Assembly: GCF_004912275.1 (NCBI RefSeq)
Contig: NZ_STGY01000037.1
Coordinates: 59,140 to 123,139, forward strand
Direction of reading: 5' to 3'
DNA length: 64,000 bases
Origin: Glycomyces buryatensis
Lineage (GTDB): Bacteria; Actinomycetota; Actinomycetes; Mycobacteriales; Micromonosporaceae
The notes below the pieces were generated by a model, which ran no database searches, was not told where the DNA came from, and saw only the letters and a list, made by a program, of their open reading frames with translations. Position 1 is the stretch's first letter; each line of letters starts with the position of its first letter. A program made the translations under genes and the position numbers. Of this stretch, positions 1-8,460 are shown in pieces.

Positions 1-470
1 TGAACCAGATCGGGGAGGTAACTCCTGTCACGCATCGGCCCGTGGTGCCGCCGCCGCAGATTTGGATCGACGGGGTCGAAGTGGCCGCCTCGTGGACCCG
101 TATGTGGTTCGAGCTGGCTCCCGGCGAGCACCACGTCAAGGTGCAGACCCCGGGCTCGCCGCTGCCGGTTCCGGGCGGGGAGGCCCCGCCGCAGACGTTG
201 GAAGCGCCGCTATCGATCGCCCATGGACAGACCGAGCTCGCGGAGCTCCAGGTGAACGTCTGGGCCGTGCCCGACCCGACGGAGCCGATCCTGCACCGCT
301 GGGCCTGCGGCATCGACTACTTCGGCCCGGAACGGCGACGTCCGAAGCCCGCGCGGCCCCGGCAGCGCATTCGCTGGAGCGAGCTGTTCTCCAGACTCCC
401 TTATAAACAGCAGGATCGCGAGGAGCGCGAGCACGCGGCCTACCAGGACGAACGCGGCCGCCCGCGCTGA
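1..470 (+). CDS. Hypothetical protein, start codon cut by the window edge
   Basis: The frame is open from base 3. Bases 1-2 are 'tg', so the start codon (NTG) probably straddles the left edge, giving a protein starting (M)NQIGEVTPV. Internal GTG codons at 42 and 45 are alternative starts. The product has a beta-rich N-terminal half (IDGVEVAASWTRMWFEL, then GEHHVKV), which could suit a small beta-sandwich domain, and a basic, charged C-terminus ending DERGRPR. No family is recognised. It lies 42 bp before the SUKH gene on the same strand and may be cotranscribed with it. Confidence 0.6.
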   Translation, partial: NQIGEVTPVTHRPVVPPPQIWIDGVEVAASWTRMWFELAPGEHHVKVQTPGSPLPVPGGEAPPQTLEAPLSIAHGQTELAELQVNVWAVPDPTEPILHRWACGIDYFGPERRRPKPARPRQRIRWSELFSRLPYKQQDREEREHAAYQDERGRPR

Positions 471-512
471 GTCGCCTCGCCCGATACACCCCGAACCGAG
501 GAGGCATTCGCC

Positions 513-1067
513 TTGCAGCAGAACCTTGTCGAGCTGGCCGCCCTGCTCTCGATGTCGCCCGTCGACGCGCCCGCCATCGACTGGACCGAAGTCACCCGGG
601 AACTCGGGTCGGAGCTTCCCGCCGACTATCGCGCCCTCATCGACATGTTCGGTCCGGGCCTCATCCGCGGCTCCGACATCATCATCTACGGCCCGGGCTG
701 CCCCAATGTCTACTACGACCTGGTGCCGGAGAGCAAGCAGCGGATCGAGGACCTCGAAGGCCTGTGGAGCGACGTTCCGCCCGAGGACAGGCCTCCGCAC
801 CTCTTCGTTCCCGGTACGCACCTGGTCAACTGGGCCACCTCCGGGTGCGGCGAATACTTCTACTGGATCGCCGACGCGACGAAGCCGCCCGAGACGTGGA
901 CCGTGTCCCTGGAGCAGGGACGCGACGGCGCCTGGGAGCACTTCGACCTCGGCTGCGTGGACTTCCTGCTCGCGGCCTTCACCGGCCGGATCGACACGTT
1001 CTACCTCCGGAGCCTCCCCGAACGCACGTACACCTACGAGCCGTTGAAGGAGCTTCCCGGTCCCTGA
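513..1067 (+). CDS. SUKH (SMI1/KNR4-like) family protein
   Basis: This 184-residue protein begins with TTG, preceded by a clear GAGGAGG ribosome-binding site at about 497-503. The N-terminal pattern (IDWTEVTRELGSELPADYRALIDMFG) is typical of SMI1/KNR4 (SUKH) proteins, and a later segment carries conserved Gly/Trp positions (WATSGCGEYFYW). SUKH proteins commonly serve as immunity proteins against secreted nuclease toxins, or as regulatory scaffolds. No toxin gene is visible beside it, so an orphan immunity or housekeeping role cannot be separated. Confidence 0.75.
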   Translation: MQQNLVELAALLSMSPVDAPAIDWTEVTRELGSELPADYRALIDMFGPGLIRGSDIIIYGPGCPNVYYDLVPESKQRIEDLEGLWSDVPPEDRPPHLFVPGTHLVNWATSGCGEYFYWIADATKPPETWTVSLEQGRDGAWEHFDLGCVDFLLAAFTGRIDTFYLRSLPERTYTYEPLKELPGP

Positions 1068-1123
1068 GGAGTCACCGGCTTCCGTTCGGCCCCAACCGCT
1101 CCCGGGCAAGTGCGGCCTGAAGG

Positions 1124-2005
1124 TCAGTCGTGGTGTTCGGTCGCCACCAGCTTGTCGCCCGCGGTGTGGAAGACCCAGAACGAGCCCTTCTCCAGGGCCG
1201 GATCGTCCGGGGCCTGCGCGCCGAAACGGTGGCAGAAGTGATTGATGAGCTCGTCCATCGTCTCGCCGTGGCCGCAGATGACGGCCGGCTCGCCCACCGC
1301 GATGAGCTGGTCGACCCGGTCGGTCGCCAGGCGCGGTTTCTCTGTGCCCGAAGTGAACTCGGGCAGTCCGGTGAGCGCGATGCCCTCGGCGGCGCAATAC
1401 GGCAGCAGCGTCTCCAGGCAGCGGGCGCTGGTGGCGCTGTAGGCGGTGCCGGTCGGGTAGCTCGCGAGCAATACCTCGAGCAGCGCGGCGCGTTCGCGTC
1501 CCCGCTGATTCAAGGGGCGCAGCACATCCTGGTCGAACCAGTCCGCTTTGGACATTGCGATGCCGTGACGGATGAACACGAACGGCACCGTCTCGCGGGC
1601 CCCGTTCGCGATGAAGTCGGCCAGGACCGGCTGGTCCCGCTCGTGCGTGAGCCGCTCGGCGGCCTGGTCCAGCGGCACCCATTCGAGCCCGTCGACCTCG
1701 CGCGGATCGACCGCCGCGTCGACCGCCTCGGCCGCCGCCGTCGCGCACCAGTAGTCGACCCGCTTGAGCCGGCCTTCCTTGTCGTAGAGGGAGGGCGCGA
1801 GCGGACGCCCGAGGACCGGTTGAATGCCGGTCTCCTCGAACACCTCGCGCTGTGCGGCCGCCAGGATGTGCTCGTTCTTCTTCAACTTGCCCTTGGGAAA
1901 CGACCAGTCGCCGTACTTCGGGCGGTGAATGAGGGCGAGCTCGGGCCCGGCCGGGCCCGGCCGCCACAGCACGGCGCCGGCGGCGAAGATCTCGGGTTCG
2001 TTCAA
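1124..2005 (-). CDS. mutT1: Nudix hydrolase fused to histidine phosphatase (MutT1-like)
   Basis: The 293-residue protein starts with TTG at 2005, whose bases overlap the ppk stop codon (TTGA), so translation is probably coupled to ppk. Residues 1-140 form a Nudix domain with a perfect Nudix box (GKLKKNE, then REVFEETGI). Residues about 155-293 form a histidine-phosphatase domain with the RHG motif (VFIRHGIAM) and a second catalytic His in [12 protein letters not shown]. This fusion matches mycobacterial MutT1, which hydrolyses 8-oxo-(d)GTP and diadenosine polyphosphates. Pairing with ppk is common in actinobacteria. A longer in-frame extension upstream overlaps ppk and lacks coding character. 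Confidence 0.9.
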   Translation of the reverse strand: MNEPEIFAAGAVLWRPGPAGPELALIHRPKYGDWSFPKGKLKKNEHILAAAQREVFEETGIQPVLGRPLAPSLYDKEGRLKRVDYWCATAAAEAVDAAVDPREVDGLEWVPLDQAAERLTHERDQPVLADFIANGARETVPFVFIRHGIAMSKADWFDQDVLRPLNQRGRERAALLEVLLASYPTGTAYSATSARCLETLLPYCAAEGIALTGLPEFTSGTEKPRLATDRVDQLIAVGEPAVICGHGETMDELINHFCHRFGAQAPDDPALEKGSFWVFHTAGDKLVATEHHD

Positions 2006-4050
2006 CGGTGCTCCTGCATCAGTTCTTCCTGGAGGTCGATGCCGCCGCGCGGGCGGGACCACAGGCCGAGCGGGCTGAGCCGCCACGTCCGTGTGTCGGC
2101 GTCCATGCCCCGGTCGAGCAGTGACGTGAGCTGCGCGCGATGGGCATCGCCGGTCACCCGCACCAGCACTTCGACGCGGCGGTCCAGGTTGCGATGCATC
2201 AGGTCCGCCGAGCCCAACCATACTTCCGGGTCTCCGCCGTTCTCGAACACGTACACCCGAGAGTGTTCGAGGAAGCGGCCGAGCGCGCTGCGGACCCGGA
2301 TGTTCTCGGACAAGCCGGGCACGCCCGGGCGCAGGGCGCAGATGCCGCGGATGAACAGGTCGACCTGCACACCGGCCCGGCTGGCGCGGTAGAGCGCGTC
2401 GATCATCTTCTCGTCGGTCAGGGAATTGCACTTGAAGCGGACGCGGGCAGGCAGGCCGGCCTGGTGGTTCTCGATCTCGCGCTCGATCCGGTCGATCAGG
2501 CCCGGACGCAGGGAGTGGGGGGCGACCAGGAGGCGCTGGTAGTCCTCGGAGCGGGAGTAGCCGGTGAGGTGGTTGAACACGGCGTTGACGTCCTCGCCGA
2601 CGGCCTGGTCGGTCGTCAGCAGGCCGAAGTCCTCGTAGAGGCGGGCCGTCGCCGGGTGGTAGTTGCCGGTGCCGATGTGGCTGTAGCGCAACAGGCTTCC
2701 ATCGTTCTCCTGGCGGACGACCAGCGCCAGCTTGCAGTGGGTCTTGAGGCCGACGATCCCGTACATGACGTGACAGCCGGCCTGCTCCAGCTTCTGCGCC
2801 CAGTCGATGTTCGCCTGCTCGTCGAAGCGCGCCTTGATCTCGACCACGACGACGACCTGCTTGCCCGCGTCGGCCGCCTTGATGAGGGCGTCCACGATCG
2901 GGGACTTGCCGCTGGTGCGGTACAGGGTCTGCTTGATGGCCAGGACCTGGGGATCGACGGCGGCCTCCTCTATGAGGCGCTCGACCGAGGCGGTGAAGGA
3001 GTCGTAGGGGTGGTGGACCAGCAGGTCCTGGTCGCGCATGACGGCGAACAGGTCGGCATCGGGCGGCAGTACCGCCTCGGAGGGGCGAAAGCGCGGGTAG
3101 GTCATCTCGGAGCGGTCGAGATCGGCGATGGCGTCGAGCCCGGACAGGTCGAGGGGACCGGGGAGGCGGTAGACGATCTCCTCGTCCACGCCCAGCTCGG
3201 CGGTGAGCCGGTCGAGGACGCGCGGATCGATCGTGTCCTCCACTTCGAGGCGCACGACCGGCCCGAAGCGGCGGCGCAGCAGCTCGCGCTCCAGGGTCTG
3301 GAGCAGGTTCTCGGTGATGTCCTCGTCGATCTCCAGGTCCTGGTTGCGGGTGACGCGGAACGTGTGGTGCGCGAGGACGTCCATGCCGGGGAAGAGCTGG
3401 TCGAGGTGGGCGGCGATGACGTCTTCGAGGGGGACGAAGCGGCCGGGCGCGACGGCCATGAAGCGCGAGAGCAGCGCCGGGACCTTGACGCGGGCGAAGC
3501 GGGTGACGCCGAGGCGGGGATCGCGGACCTGGACGGCGAGGTTGAGGGACTGGCCGGAGATGTAGGGGAAGGGGTGCGCGGGGTCGACGACGAGCGGGGT
3601 GAGGACCGGGTAGATGCGGGCGGAGAAGAGCTCCCGCATGAGCTGGCGCTCGCCGGTCTCCAGCTCGTCCCAGCGCAGGATCTCGATGTGCTCCTTGGCG
3701 AGCAGCGGGGCGATCTCGTCGCGGAAGTACTCGGCGTGCTGGAGGCTGAACTGGTGGGCGAGGCCGGCGATGTGCTTGAGAACGCTCTGCGGCGGACGCC
3801 CCGACGAGGTCCGGACCGGCAGGCCGGTCGCGATGCGGCGCATGAGTCCGGCGACGCGGACCATGAAGAACTCGTCCAGGTTCGTCGAGAAGATGGACAG
3901 AAAGCGAACCCGCTCCAGCAGCGGCAACTCGGGCGACTGCGCGAGCCGGAGCACGCGCGCGTTGAACCGCAGCCAGCTCTCCTCGCGGTCGAGGAACCGG
4001 TCGGGTGGCAAATCATCACCAACGAGGGGAACAGACTCACTATTCGTCAT
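2002..4050 (-). CDS. ppk: Polyphosphate kinase 1
   Basis: This 682-residue protein is the usual length for PPK1, which reversibly makes polyphosphate from ATP. The N-terminal domain begins near [14 protein letters not shown] and [16 protein letters not shown]. The catalytic region contains [18 protein letters not shown], with the histidine that is autophosphorylated in this family. The C-terminal domain carries [10 protein letters not shown]. The start is the ATG at 4050. Upstream on the minus strand are two GTTCA-type direct repeats 11 bp apart (4061-4090) resembling a PHO box, so phosphate control by PhoP is plausible. The downstream Nudix/phosphatase gene overlaps its stop codon. Confidence 0.97.
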   Translation of the reverse strand: MTNSESVPLVGDDLPPDRFLDREESWLRFNARVLRLAQSPELPLLERVRFLSIFSTNLDEFFMVRVAGLMRRIATGLPVRTSSGRPPQSVLKHIAGLAHQFSLQHAEYFRDEIAPLLAKEHIEILRWDELETGERQLMRELFSARIYPVLTPLVVDPAHPFPYISGQSLNLAVQVRDPRLGVTRFARVKVPALLSRFMAVAPGRFVPLEDVIAAHLDQLFPGMDVLAHHTFRVTRNQDLEIDEDITENLLQTLERELLRRRFGPVVRLEVEDTIDPRVLDRLTAELGVDEEIVYRLPGPLDLSGLDAIADLDRSEMTYPRFRPSEAVLPPDADLFAVMRDQDLLVHHPYDSFTASVERLIEEAAVDPQVLAIKQTLYRTSGKSPIVDALIKAADAGKQVVVVVEIKARFDEQANIDWAQKLEQAGCHVMYGIVGLKTHCKLALVVRQENDGSLLRYSHIGTGNYHPATARLYEDFGLLTTDQAVGEDVNAVFNHLTGYSRSEDYQRLLVAPHSLRPGLIDRIEREIENHQAGLPARVRFKCNSLTDEKMIDALYRASRAGVQVDLFIRGICALRPGVPGLSENIRVRSALGRFLEHSRVYVFENGGDPEVWLGSADLMHRNLDRRVEVLVRVTGDAHRAQLTSLLDRGMDADTRTWRLSPLGLWSRPRGGIDLQEELMQEHR

Positions 4051-4060
4051 ACATCACAAT

Positions 4061-4090
4061 GTTAACGAAGAACATGAACGATCGGTGAAC
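4061..4090 (-). promoter_or_regulatory. PHO-box-like direct repeats upstream of ppk
   Basis: Read on the minus strand, GTTCACC begins at 4090 and GTTCATG at 4079, exactly 11 bp apart, followed by CGTTAAC. Streptomyces PhoP boxes are 11-bp direct repeats with GTTCACC-like cores, and ppk is a known PhoP target there. Regulation here is inferred. Confidence 0.5.
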
Positions 4091-4189
4091 GAGCTTTGAA
4101 ATCCCCCTGCGTTCACAGAATCACACGCCGAATAGACATTGGATCACCTGTCATAAGCTCGCGATCTCCGAGCGAGAGAAGGAGGCCGG

Positions 4190-4708
4190 ATGGGGTTCTG
4201 CCAGATCGAAGGCTGTGAACCGCAATGGATGACAGGGCTCACCGAAATCCGGCGGACCCACGGGCCGATGCTGCGGTCGCTGGTCGGCCACACCTTGCGT
4301 GCCGTGTGGCTGCTCGAGGGGCCGCCGGGTGAGTGGTGGGCGGATACGCCGGTCGTGCTCGATTTCGACGGCGTCCGTCTCGAGGTCTGCCACCAGAAGT
4401 TCGATGAGCTCTCGCTGGCCTGCGGCACGATCGATCTGGACCGCTCCGTCCCGTGGTTCGAGGCCGATGGAGGCCGCCTTCCGCTTCGCTGGAGGACCGA
4501 CCTGGAACCGGTCGCCGCGGGGTTTGCCGGTGAGCGCCTGACCGCGGTGGAACTGGTCGAATGGACCGGCGCCGACCTGGCGGCGGGCATGATCAGCCCG
4601 CGCTTCACCTTCAAGACGGGCCACCTGAAAATCTACAATGTCCTCGACGAGAACGCCTTCGCCACCGGCCCGCTCCTGCCATACGAGCGATCCCATCGCC
4701 TCCAATGA
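4190..4708 (+). CDS. Hypothetical protein
   Basis: The 172-residue product has an ATG start preceded by AAGGAGG. It is acidic and Trp-rich, with segments such as VWLLEGPPGEWWADTPVVLDFDGVRLEVCHQ, which look beta-rich and globular. No signal peptide or membrane segment is seen. It is not matched to a family. It is divergent from ppk across about 140 bp of AT-richer DNA that holds the PHO-box-like repeats, so the two could share regulation. Confidence 0.7.
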   Translation: MGFCQIEGCEPQWMTGLTEIRRTHGPMLRSLVGHTLRAVWLLEGPPGEWWADTPVVLDFDGVRLEVCHQKFDELSLACGTIDLDRSVPWFEADGGRLPLRWRTDLEPVAAGFAGERLTAVELVEWTGADLAAGMISPRFTFKTGHLKIYNVLDENAFATGPLLPYERSHRLQ

Positions 4709-4810
4709 CCAACACGAGATCACATCACGGATCTAGTTAGGACGCAACCGCATCCCGAACCGGGCCGCCCCGGCCCCGCCCGTGCCCGGGGCCGGCGGGA
4801 TGATTCTCGG

Positions 4811-5308
4811 ATGACTTCCCCTCAGTTCAAGGTCAACTACCCCGAACCGGGTGCGACCCAGGGCGATTCGATGCCCGCCGGGTACCGGCATCTGCATCGC
4901 GAGACGGAACTGGCGGCACCGCTCGCGCGGGCCGCCGAAGTGTTGATGACCTGGGGCCTGCACGAGCAGTGCGGGCTGCGGCCCGAACCCTCCGCGCCCA
5001 GGGTCGCGGCCGGAGTCGAGGTTCGGTTGCGGTTCGCCGGGCTGCGGATTCCCTGCCAGGTCGTGTGGGTCGAGGAGACGGCCGAGCGCGTCGGCTTCGG
5101 CTACGGCTCCCTGCCCGGCCACCCCGATCAGGGCGAGGCCGCGTTTCTGCTCGAAGCGCTGGGGGAGGAGACGACCCGTTTCACGATCCGGTCGTTCTCC
5201 AAACCGGGCACCTGGCTGAGTCGGCTCGGCGCACCGGTCGCCCGCCATTTCCAGACCCGCGCCACCGACCAGTTCGTGACGCGGATGCGGGACGCCGTGT
5301 CCGCATAG
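4811..5308 (+). CDS. DUF1990 family protein
   Basis: This 165-residue protein resembles the DUF1990 family (START/SRPBCC-like fold). It has an N-terminal FKVNYPEPGAT segment, a central GVEVRLRFAGLRIPCQVVWV stretch and a C-terminal FTIRSFSKPGTWLSRLGAP segment, which is the most family-like part. No function is established for DUF1990; lipid or hydrophobic ligand binding is a guess from the fold. The gene is followed by a strong terminator hairpin at 5331-5358. Confidence 0.8.
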   Translation: MTSPQFKVNYPEPGATQGDSMPAGYRHLHRETELAAPLARAAEVLMTWGLHEQCGLRPEPSAPRVAAGVEVRLRFAGLRIPCQVVWVEETAERVGFGYGSLPGHPDQGEAAFLLEALGEETTRFTIRSFSKPGTWLSRLGAPVARHFQTRATDQFVTRMRDAVSA

Positions 5309-5330
5309 GTCTGATTGGAAAGGGCACAGA

Positions 5331-5358
5331 AAAACCCGCTGGCGAACCAGCGGGTTTT
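5331..5358. terminator. Bidirectional intrinsic terminator
   Basis: A perfect 12-bp stem (AAAACCCGCTGG / CCAGCGGGTTTT) with a CGAA loop. The A-tract on one side and T-tract on the other would let it end both the DUF1990 transcript and the minus-strand tRNA transcript. Confidence 0.9.
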
Positions 5359-5363
5359 GTTTG

Positions 5364-5438
5364 CGGTCCCGACGGGATTTGAACCCGCGACCTCCACCTT
5401 GACAGGGTGGCGAGCACTCCTAGCTGCTCTACGGGACC
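5364..5438 (-). tRNA. tRNA-Asp (GTC)
   Basis: The minus strand folds into a full cloverleaf. The acceptor stem is GGTCCCG/CGGGACC, the D stem GAGC/GCTC, the anticodon stem CCACC/GGTGG with loop CTGTCAA (anticodon GTC), and the T arm GCGGG-TTCAAAT-CCCGT. The discriminator is G, as expected for Asp. CCA is not encoded. It is directly downstream of tRNA-Glu on the same strand. Confidence 0.97.
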
Positions 5439-5524
5439 TTGAGATCGGCCGGAGCCGTTCAAGGTCGTAAGACCTCATTTAGTTATACCAGGCGGTTCCG
5501 GGTGACCGAACTCGCGCCTAGTTG

Positions 5525-5597
5525 TACCCCCAACGGGATTCGAACCCGTGTTACCGCCTTGAAAGGGCGGCGTCCTAGGCCTCTAGACGATGGGGGC
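5525..5597 (-). tRNA. tRNA-Glu (TTC)
   Basis: The minus strand gives a 73-nt cloverleaf. The acceptor stem is GCCCCCA/TGGGGGT, and the anticodon stem CCGCC/GGCGG encloses loop CTTTCAA (anticodon TTC). The T arm is ACGGG-TTCGAAT-CCCGT and the discriminator is A. It is transcribed toward tRNA-Asp, 86 bp away, so the two probably share a transcript. Confidence 0.97.
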
Positions 5598-5812
5598 GCT
5601 TTGTGAGCCTGACACTTGGCGCGCTGCGCCGCATCTCAGTTTCACTGGGCTTACCACCGCGGAATTCCGCTTGGGCTCGACAAGCATACGTGACCTACGG
5701 GGGCCCGTCCACGCCGGGGCGTTGTTGAGACCGTCGTCTCAAATCGGGGCGGATTCTCGATCGCTCCGGATGGCGCCGAATGCGCATCGCCGGAAACGTT
5801 TGCGGTGCTTGC

Positions 5813-5818
5813 TAGGTT
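5813..5818 (+). promoter_or_regulatory. -10 element for leaderless pheA
   Basis: TAGGTT lies 6 nt before the pheA ATG with no ribosome-binding site between. Confidence 0.65.
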
Positions 5819-5824
5819 GGGGGC

Positions 5825-6742
5825 ATGGAGTTCGCCTACCTGGGACCGCGCGGCACCTTCACCGAGGCCGCGCTCCGCCGACTGCCCGCCGCCAAGGGCG
5901 CCACGACCACCCCGATGTCCTCGGTCGCCGAGGTCCTCGATGCGGTCCGCCGGGGCGAGGTCGATGCCGGGTTCGTTCCGCTGGAGAACTCCCAGGAGGG
6001 CACCGTCACCGTCACCGTCGATGAGCTCGTCGGCGGTGAACCATTGGTGATCGCCGGGGAGGCCGTCCTCCCCGTCACCATGGTGCTCGCCTCCGAGAAG
6101 ACGGCGGACGGGATCACCACCGTCGCCTCCCATCCGCACGCGCTCGCCCAGGTGCGCGGCTACCTGCGGCGCGAGCTGCCGAACGCCACGGCCGTCAATG
6201 CGCTCTCCACCGCCGAGGCCGCCCAGCGCGTGCTCGTCGGCGAGTTCGACGCCTGCATCTGCGCCCCGTTCACCGCCGAGGCCGCGGGGCTTCCCGTGCA
6301 GGCCTTCAACATCGGCGACAACCCCAATGCCGAGACCCGCTTCGTCCACGTCGTGCGGCCCTGCCCGCCGCCCGAGCCCAGCGGCAATGACATCACCTCC
6401 CTGGCCGTCTATATCGACCACGACCAGGTCGGGGCGCTGCTCGCGGTGCTCACCGAGTTCGCCGTCCGCGGGATCAACCTCACCCGCATCGAGTCCCGAC
6501 CCACCGGCGAGGCCCTGGGCCGCTACGCGTTCTTCCTCGACTGCACCGGCCACCTCGCCGACGCCCGCATGGGGGAGGCGCTCATGGGCCTGCGCCGCAT
6601 CTGCGCCGACGTCCGCTACCTCGGCTCCTACCGCCGCGACCGCTCCGACGATCCCGTCCCGGCCCCGAAGGGGCTGTCCGACACCGATTTCACCGCCGCC
6701 GCCGATTGGCTGCGGCACCTGCGCGACGGCGGTCGTCCTTAG
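5825..6742 (+). CDS. pheA: Prephenate dehydratase
   Basis: The 305-residue monofunctional enzyme converts prephenate to phenylpyruvate in phenylalanine synthesis. The start MEFAYLGPRGTFTEAAL is the classic N-terminus. The catalytic domain (about 1-180) contains GFVPLENSQEGTV and the NPNAETRFVHV segment that includes the TRF motif. A C-terminal ACT domain (about 188-265, with GALLAVLTEFAVRGINLTRIESRP) is the allosteric Phe-binding module. A TAGGTT hexamer 6 nt upstream indicates leaderless expression. Confidence 0.96.
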   Translation: MEFAYLGPRGTFTEAALRRLPAAKGATTTPMSSVAEVLDAVRRGEVDAGFVPLENSQEGTVTVTVDELVGGEPLVIAGEAVLPVTMVLASEKTADGITTVASHPHALAQVRGYLRRELPNATAVNALSTAEAAQRVLVGEFDACICAPFTAEAAGLPVQAFNIGDNPNAETRFVHVVRPCPPPEPSGNDITSLAVYIDHDQVGALLAVLTEFAVRGINLTRIESRPTGEALGRYAFFLDCTGHLADARMGEALMGLRRICADVRYLGSYRRDRSDDPVPAPKGLSDTDFTAAADWLRHLRDGGRP

Positions 6743-6817
6743 GAGGTCCGCCTCCGGGAGGAGCGGGCCGGTGCGGATTCGTTCTCATCGGGGACGACGA
6801 CCGTGGCGACCGGGCCA

Positions 6818-6823
6818 TACGCT
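6818..6823 (+). promoter_or_regulatory. -10 element for leaderless GPP34 gene
   Basis: TACGCT is 6 nt before the ATG at 6830 and favours that start over the GTG at 6803. Confidence 0.65.
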
Positions 6824-6829
6824 TGGCGC

Positions 6830-7489
6830 ATGGCTTCCCTGCTTGATGAACTGCTGCTGCTGGCGTACGACGACACGACCGGCAAGTGCCGGACCTCGTA
6901 CCTCAACCTCGGGTTGGGCGGAGCGATCGTGCTGGAGCTGACGCTCGCGCAGCGGATCGACGTGGTCGACAAGAAGGTCGTCGTCATCGACGCCACCCCG
7001 ACCGGGGACGCCCTGCTGGACGAGCGCCTGGCCGCGATCGCCAACGACAAACCGCGCGCGCCGAGGACCGTGGTGGAGCGCGCCGGCAAGGGGGTGCGGC
7101 AGCGGGTGCTGGACGACCTGGTCGCGCGCGGCGTGCTCCGCCACGAGCAGTCGATGGTGCTGGGGCTGTTCCCCTCGCACCGCTACCTCCCGGCCGATGC
7201 CGGTATCGAGGCCGACGTCCGCTTCCGTTTGAGCAATGCGGTCACGGTAGGCGAGGCGGGAAACGCGCGCACCGCCGCGATCGCGTCGCTGGTGTACGCG
7301 CTGCAGCTCACCAAGGTCGCCTTCCCGGGACGCGACCAGCGCGCGACCCGCAAGGCGCTCAAGCGGATCACCGAGGGCTCGTGGGCGAGCGACGCCACCC
7401 GCAAGGCGGTCGAGGCCGCGCAGGCGGCGGTCATGGCCGCGATGGTCGCGGCCACCTCCGCGGCGGCGGGCTCCTCCGGGGGAAGCTAG
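6830..7489 (+). CDS. GPP34 (GOLPH3/Vps74-like) family protein
   Basis: The start MASLLDELLLLAYDD followed by a conserved TSYLNLGLGGAIVLELTLAQRI segment places this 219-residue protein in the GPP34 family. The eukaryotic members bind phosphatidylinositol-4-phosphate at the Golgi. The bacterial members are common in actinobacteria and their role is unknown. Conserved later parts include RVLDDLVARGVL and a long C-terminal helical region ending in an Ala-rich tail. The upstream GTG at 6803 would add nine residues, but the -10 element argues for 6830. Confidence 0.85.
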   Translation: MASLLDELLLLAYDDTTGKCRTSYLNLGLGGAIVLELTLAQRIDVVDKKVVVIDATPTGDALLDERLAAIANDKPRAPRTVVERAGKGVRQRVLDDLVARGVLRHEQSMVLGLFPSHRYLPADAGIEADVRFRLSNAVTVGEAGNARTAAIASLVYALQLTKVAFPGRDQRATRKALKRITEGSWASDATRKAVEAAQAAVMAAMVAATSAAAGSSGGS

Positions 7490-7510
7490 CGCAACGCAGA
7501 CGGGGACGGA

Positions 7511-7587
7511 GAAGTTCACCCGGTGAGCTTCCAGGTTCCCGCCCGGCCACGGGAGCGACCCGAGGCGTCGAAGTCCACCGGGTGAAC
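7511..7587. repeat. Pair of palindromic GTTCACCCGGT-type elements
   Basis: GAAGTTCACCCGGTGA (7511-7526) recurs as GAAGTCCACCGGGTGA (7570-7585, 14/16 identical). GTTCACCCGGT (7514-7524) also has an exact inverted copy at 7577-7587. The pair sits between the GPP34 gene and the ArsR-like gene and could be an operator; the protein that would bind it is unknown. Confidence 0.5.
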
Positions 7588-7646
7588 CAACCGGCCGCGA
7601 CCACGTGCTTCCCTCGGATCTTGGCACCACCGGCCCGCGGCGTGGT

Positions 7647-7652
7647 TAGCTT
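7647..7652 (+). promoter_or_regulatory. -10 element for the ArsR-like gene
   Basis: TAGCTT ends 5 nt before the ATG at 7658, consistent with a leaderless mRNA. Confidence 0.55.
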
Positions 7653-7657
7653 GGGGC

Positions 7658-8377
7658 ATGTCTGAAATTCATGCTTCGAATTCGGACCCGGCCATACCCG
7701 GGCCGCCGGTGCCGCCCGCTCCCCCGTCGCCGCCCGAGCCTCCGTCGTTCCTCGACCGGCCCGAATCGCGGTCGTTCGAGAAGGACCCCCGGAGGGTCAA
7801 GATCACCGACCCGGAGCGGATGAAAGCGCTGGCCCACCCGGCGCGCATGGCGGTCTTCGACTTTCTCGGCAAGCGGCGCGTCGAGGGCTTCGACGGCGCC
7901 ACGGCGACCGAGATCGCGGAAGTCGCCGACATGACCCCGAGCGCCATGAGCTACCACCTCCGCACCCTCGCGAAGGCCGGCTTCATCGAGGAGGCGCCCA
8001 GCCGGGGCGACGCGCGGGAACGCCTGTGGCGCTTGGCCATTCACTCGTTTTCCATCCAGGCCGAGACCGGTGCCCCCGAGAGCCACAAGGTGGTCGAGCG
8101 GGAGATGGTGCGGGCCTTCAGCGCACAGCAGGAGCGCGATTTCCAGCGGTGGCTGGCCACGCGGGACGAGACCGATCCCGAGATCCACGAATCCGCGGTG
8201 TCAACGCAGGGACGGCTGCGGCTGAGCCCGGCCGAGGCGCAGGAGTTCCAGGATCGGTTCCTGGAGCTGGAGGAGGAGTACGCGGAGCTGACCCGGAAGC
8301 GGATCGAGGCGGGCGCCGGCGAGGACGACGGCACCTACGTTTACAACGCCCTCTTCCGTCTCTTCCCGCACCTGTAG
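7658..8377 (+). CDS. ArsR-type winged-helix transcriptional regulator
   Basis: This 239-residue protein has a proline-rich, probably disordered N-terminus (about 1-40). It is followed by a winged helix-turn-helix (about 45-130: RMKALAHPARMAVFDFLG, then ATEIAEVADMTPSAMSYHLRTLAKAGFIEE) of the ArsR/HTH_20 type. The C-terminal third is helical and charged. No metal-binding cysteines are visible, so it probably senses something other than a thiophilic metal. The MFS gene lies 69 bp downstream behind a large palindrome, which makes that gene the likely target. Confidence 0.85.
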   Translation: MSEIHASNSDPAIPGPPVPPAPPSPPEPPSFLDRPESRSFEKDPRRVKITDPERMKALAHPARMAVFDFLGKRRVEGFDGATATEIAEVADMTPSAMSYHLRTLAKAGFIEEAPSRGDARERLWRLAIHSFSIQAETGAPESHKVVEREMVRAFSAQQERDFQRWLATRDETDPEIHESAVSTQGRLRLSPAEAQEFQDRFLELEEEYAELTRKRIEAGAGEDDGTYVYNALFRLFPHL

Positions 8378-8422
8378 CGGACTGCGAAGCCAAGAAATTC
8401 TGAAAAACCTCTTTCGTATTCA

Positions 8423-8460
8423 GATGTGAAAGAGTAATTTCGAAATATGTCTTTCACATC
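8423..8460. promoter_or_regulatory. 38-bp palindromic operator over the MFS promoter and start codon
   Basis: GATGTGAAAGA (8423-8433) and its exact inverse TCTTTCACATC (8450-8460) flank the palindrome ATTTCGAAAT (8437-8446). All three share one centre at 8441.5, so 32 of 38 bases are symmetric. The -10 hexamer TAATTT (8435-8440) and the ATG (8447) lie inside. A further CTCTTTC at 8409-8415 is the inverse of 8428-8434. A bound repressor would block polymerase directly. Confidence 0.75.
8435..8440 (+). promoter_or_regulatory. -10 element for leaderless MFS gene
   Basis: TAATTT is 6 nt before the ATG at 8447; no ribosome-binding site is present. It is embedded in the palindrome. Confidence 0.6.

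Noticed and set aside
2140..4065. Long plus-strand frame of about 640 codons opposite ppk
   Set aside because: It is the antisense shadow of a clear PPK1 gene, with Val/Asp/Gly-rich low-information sequence and no family.
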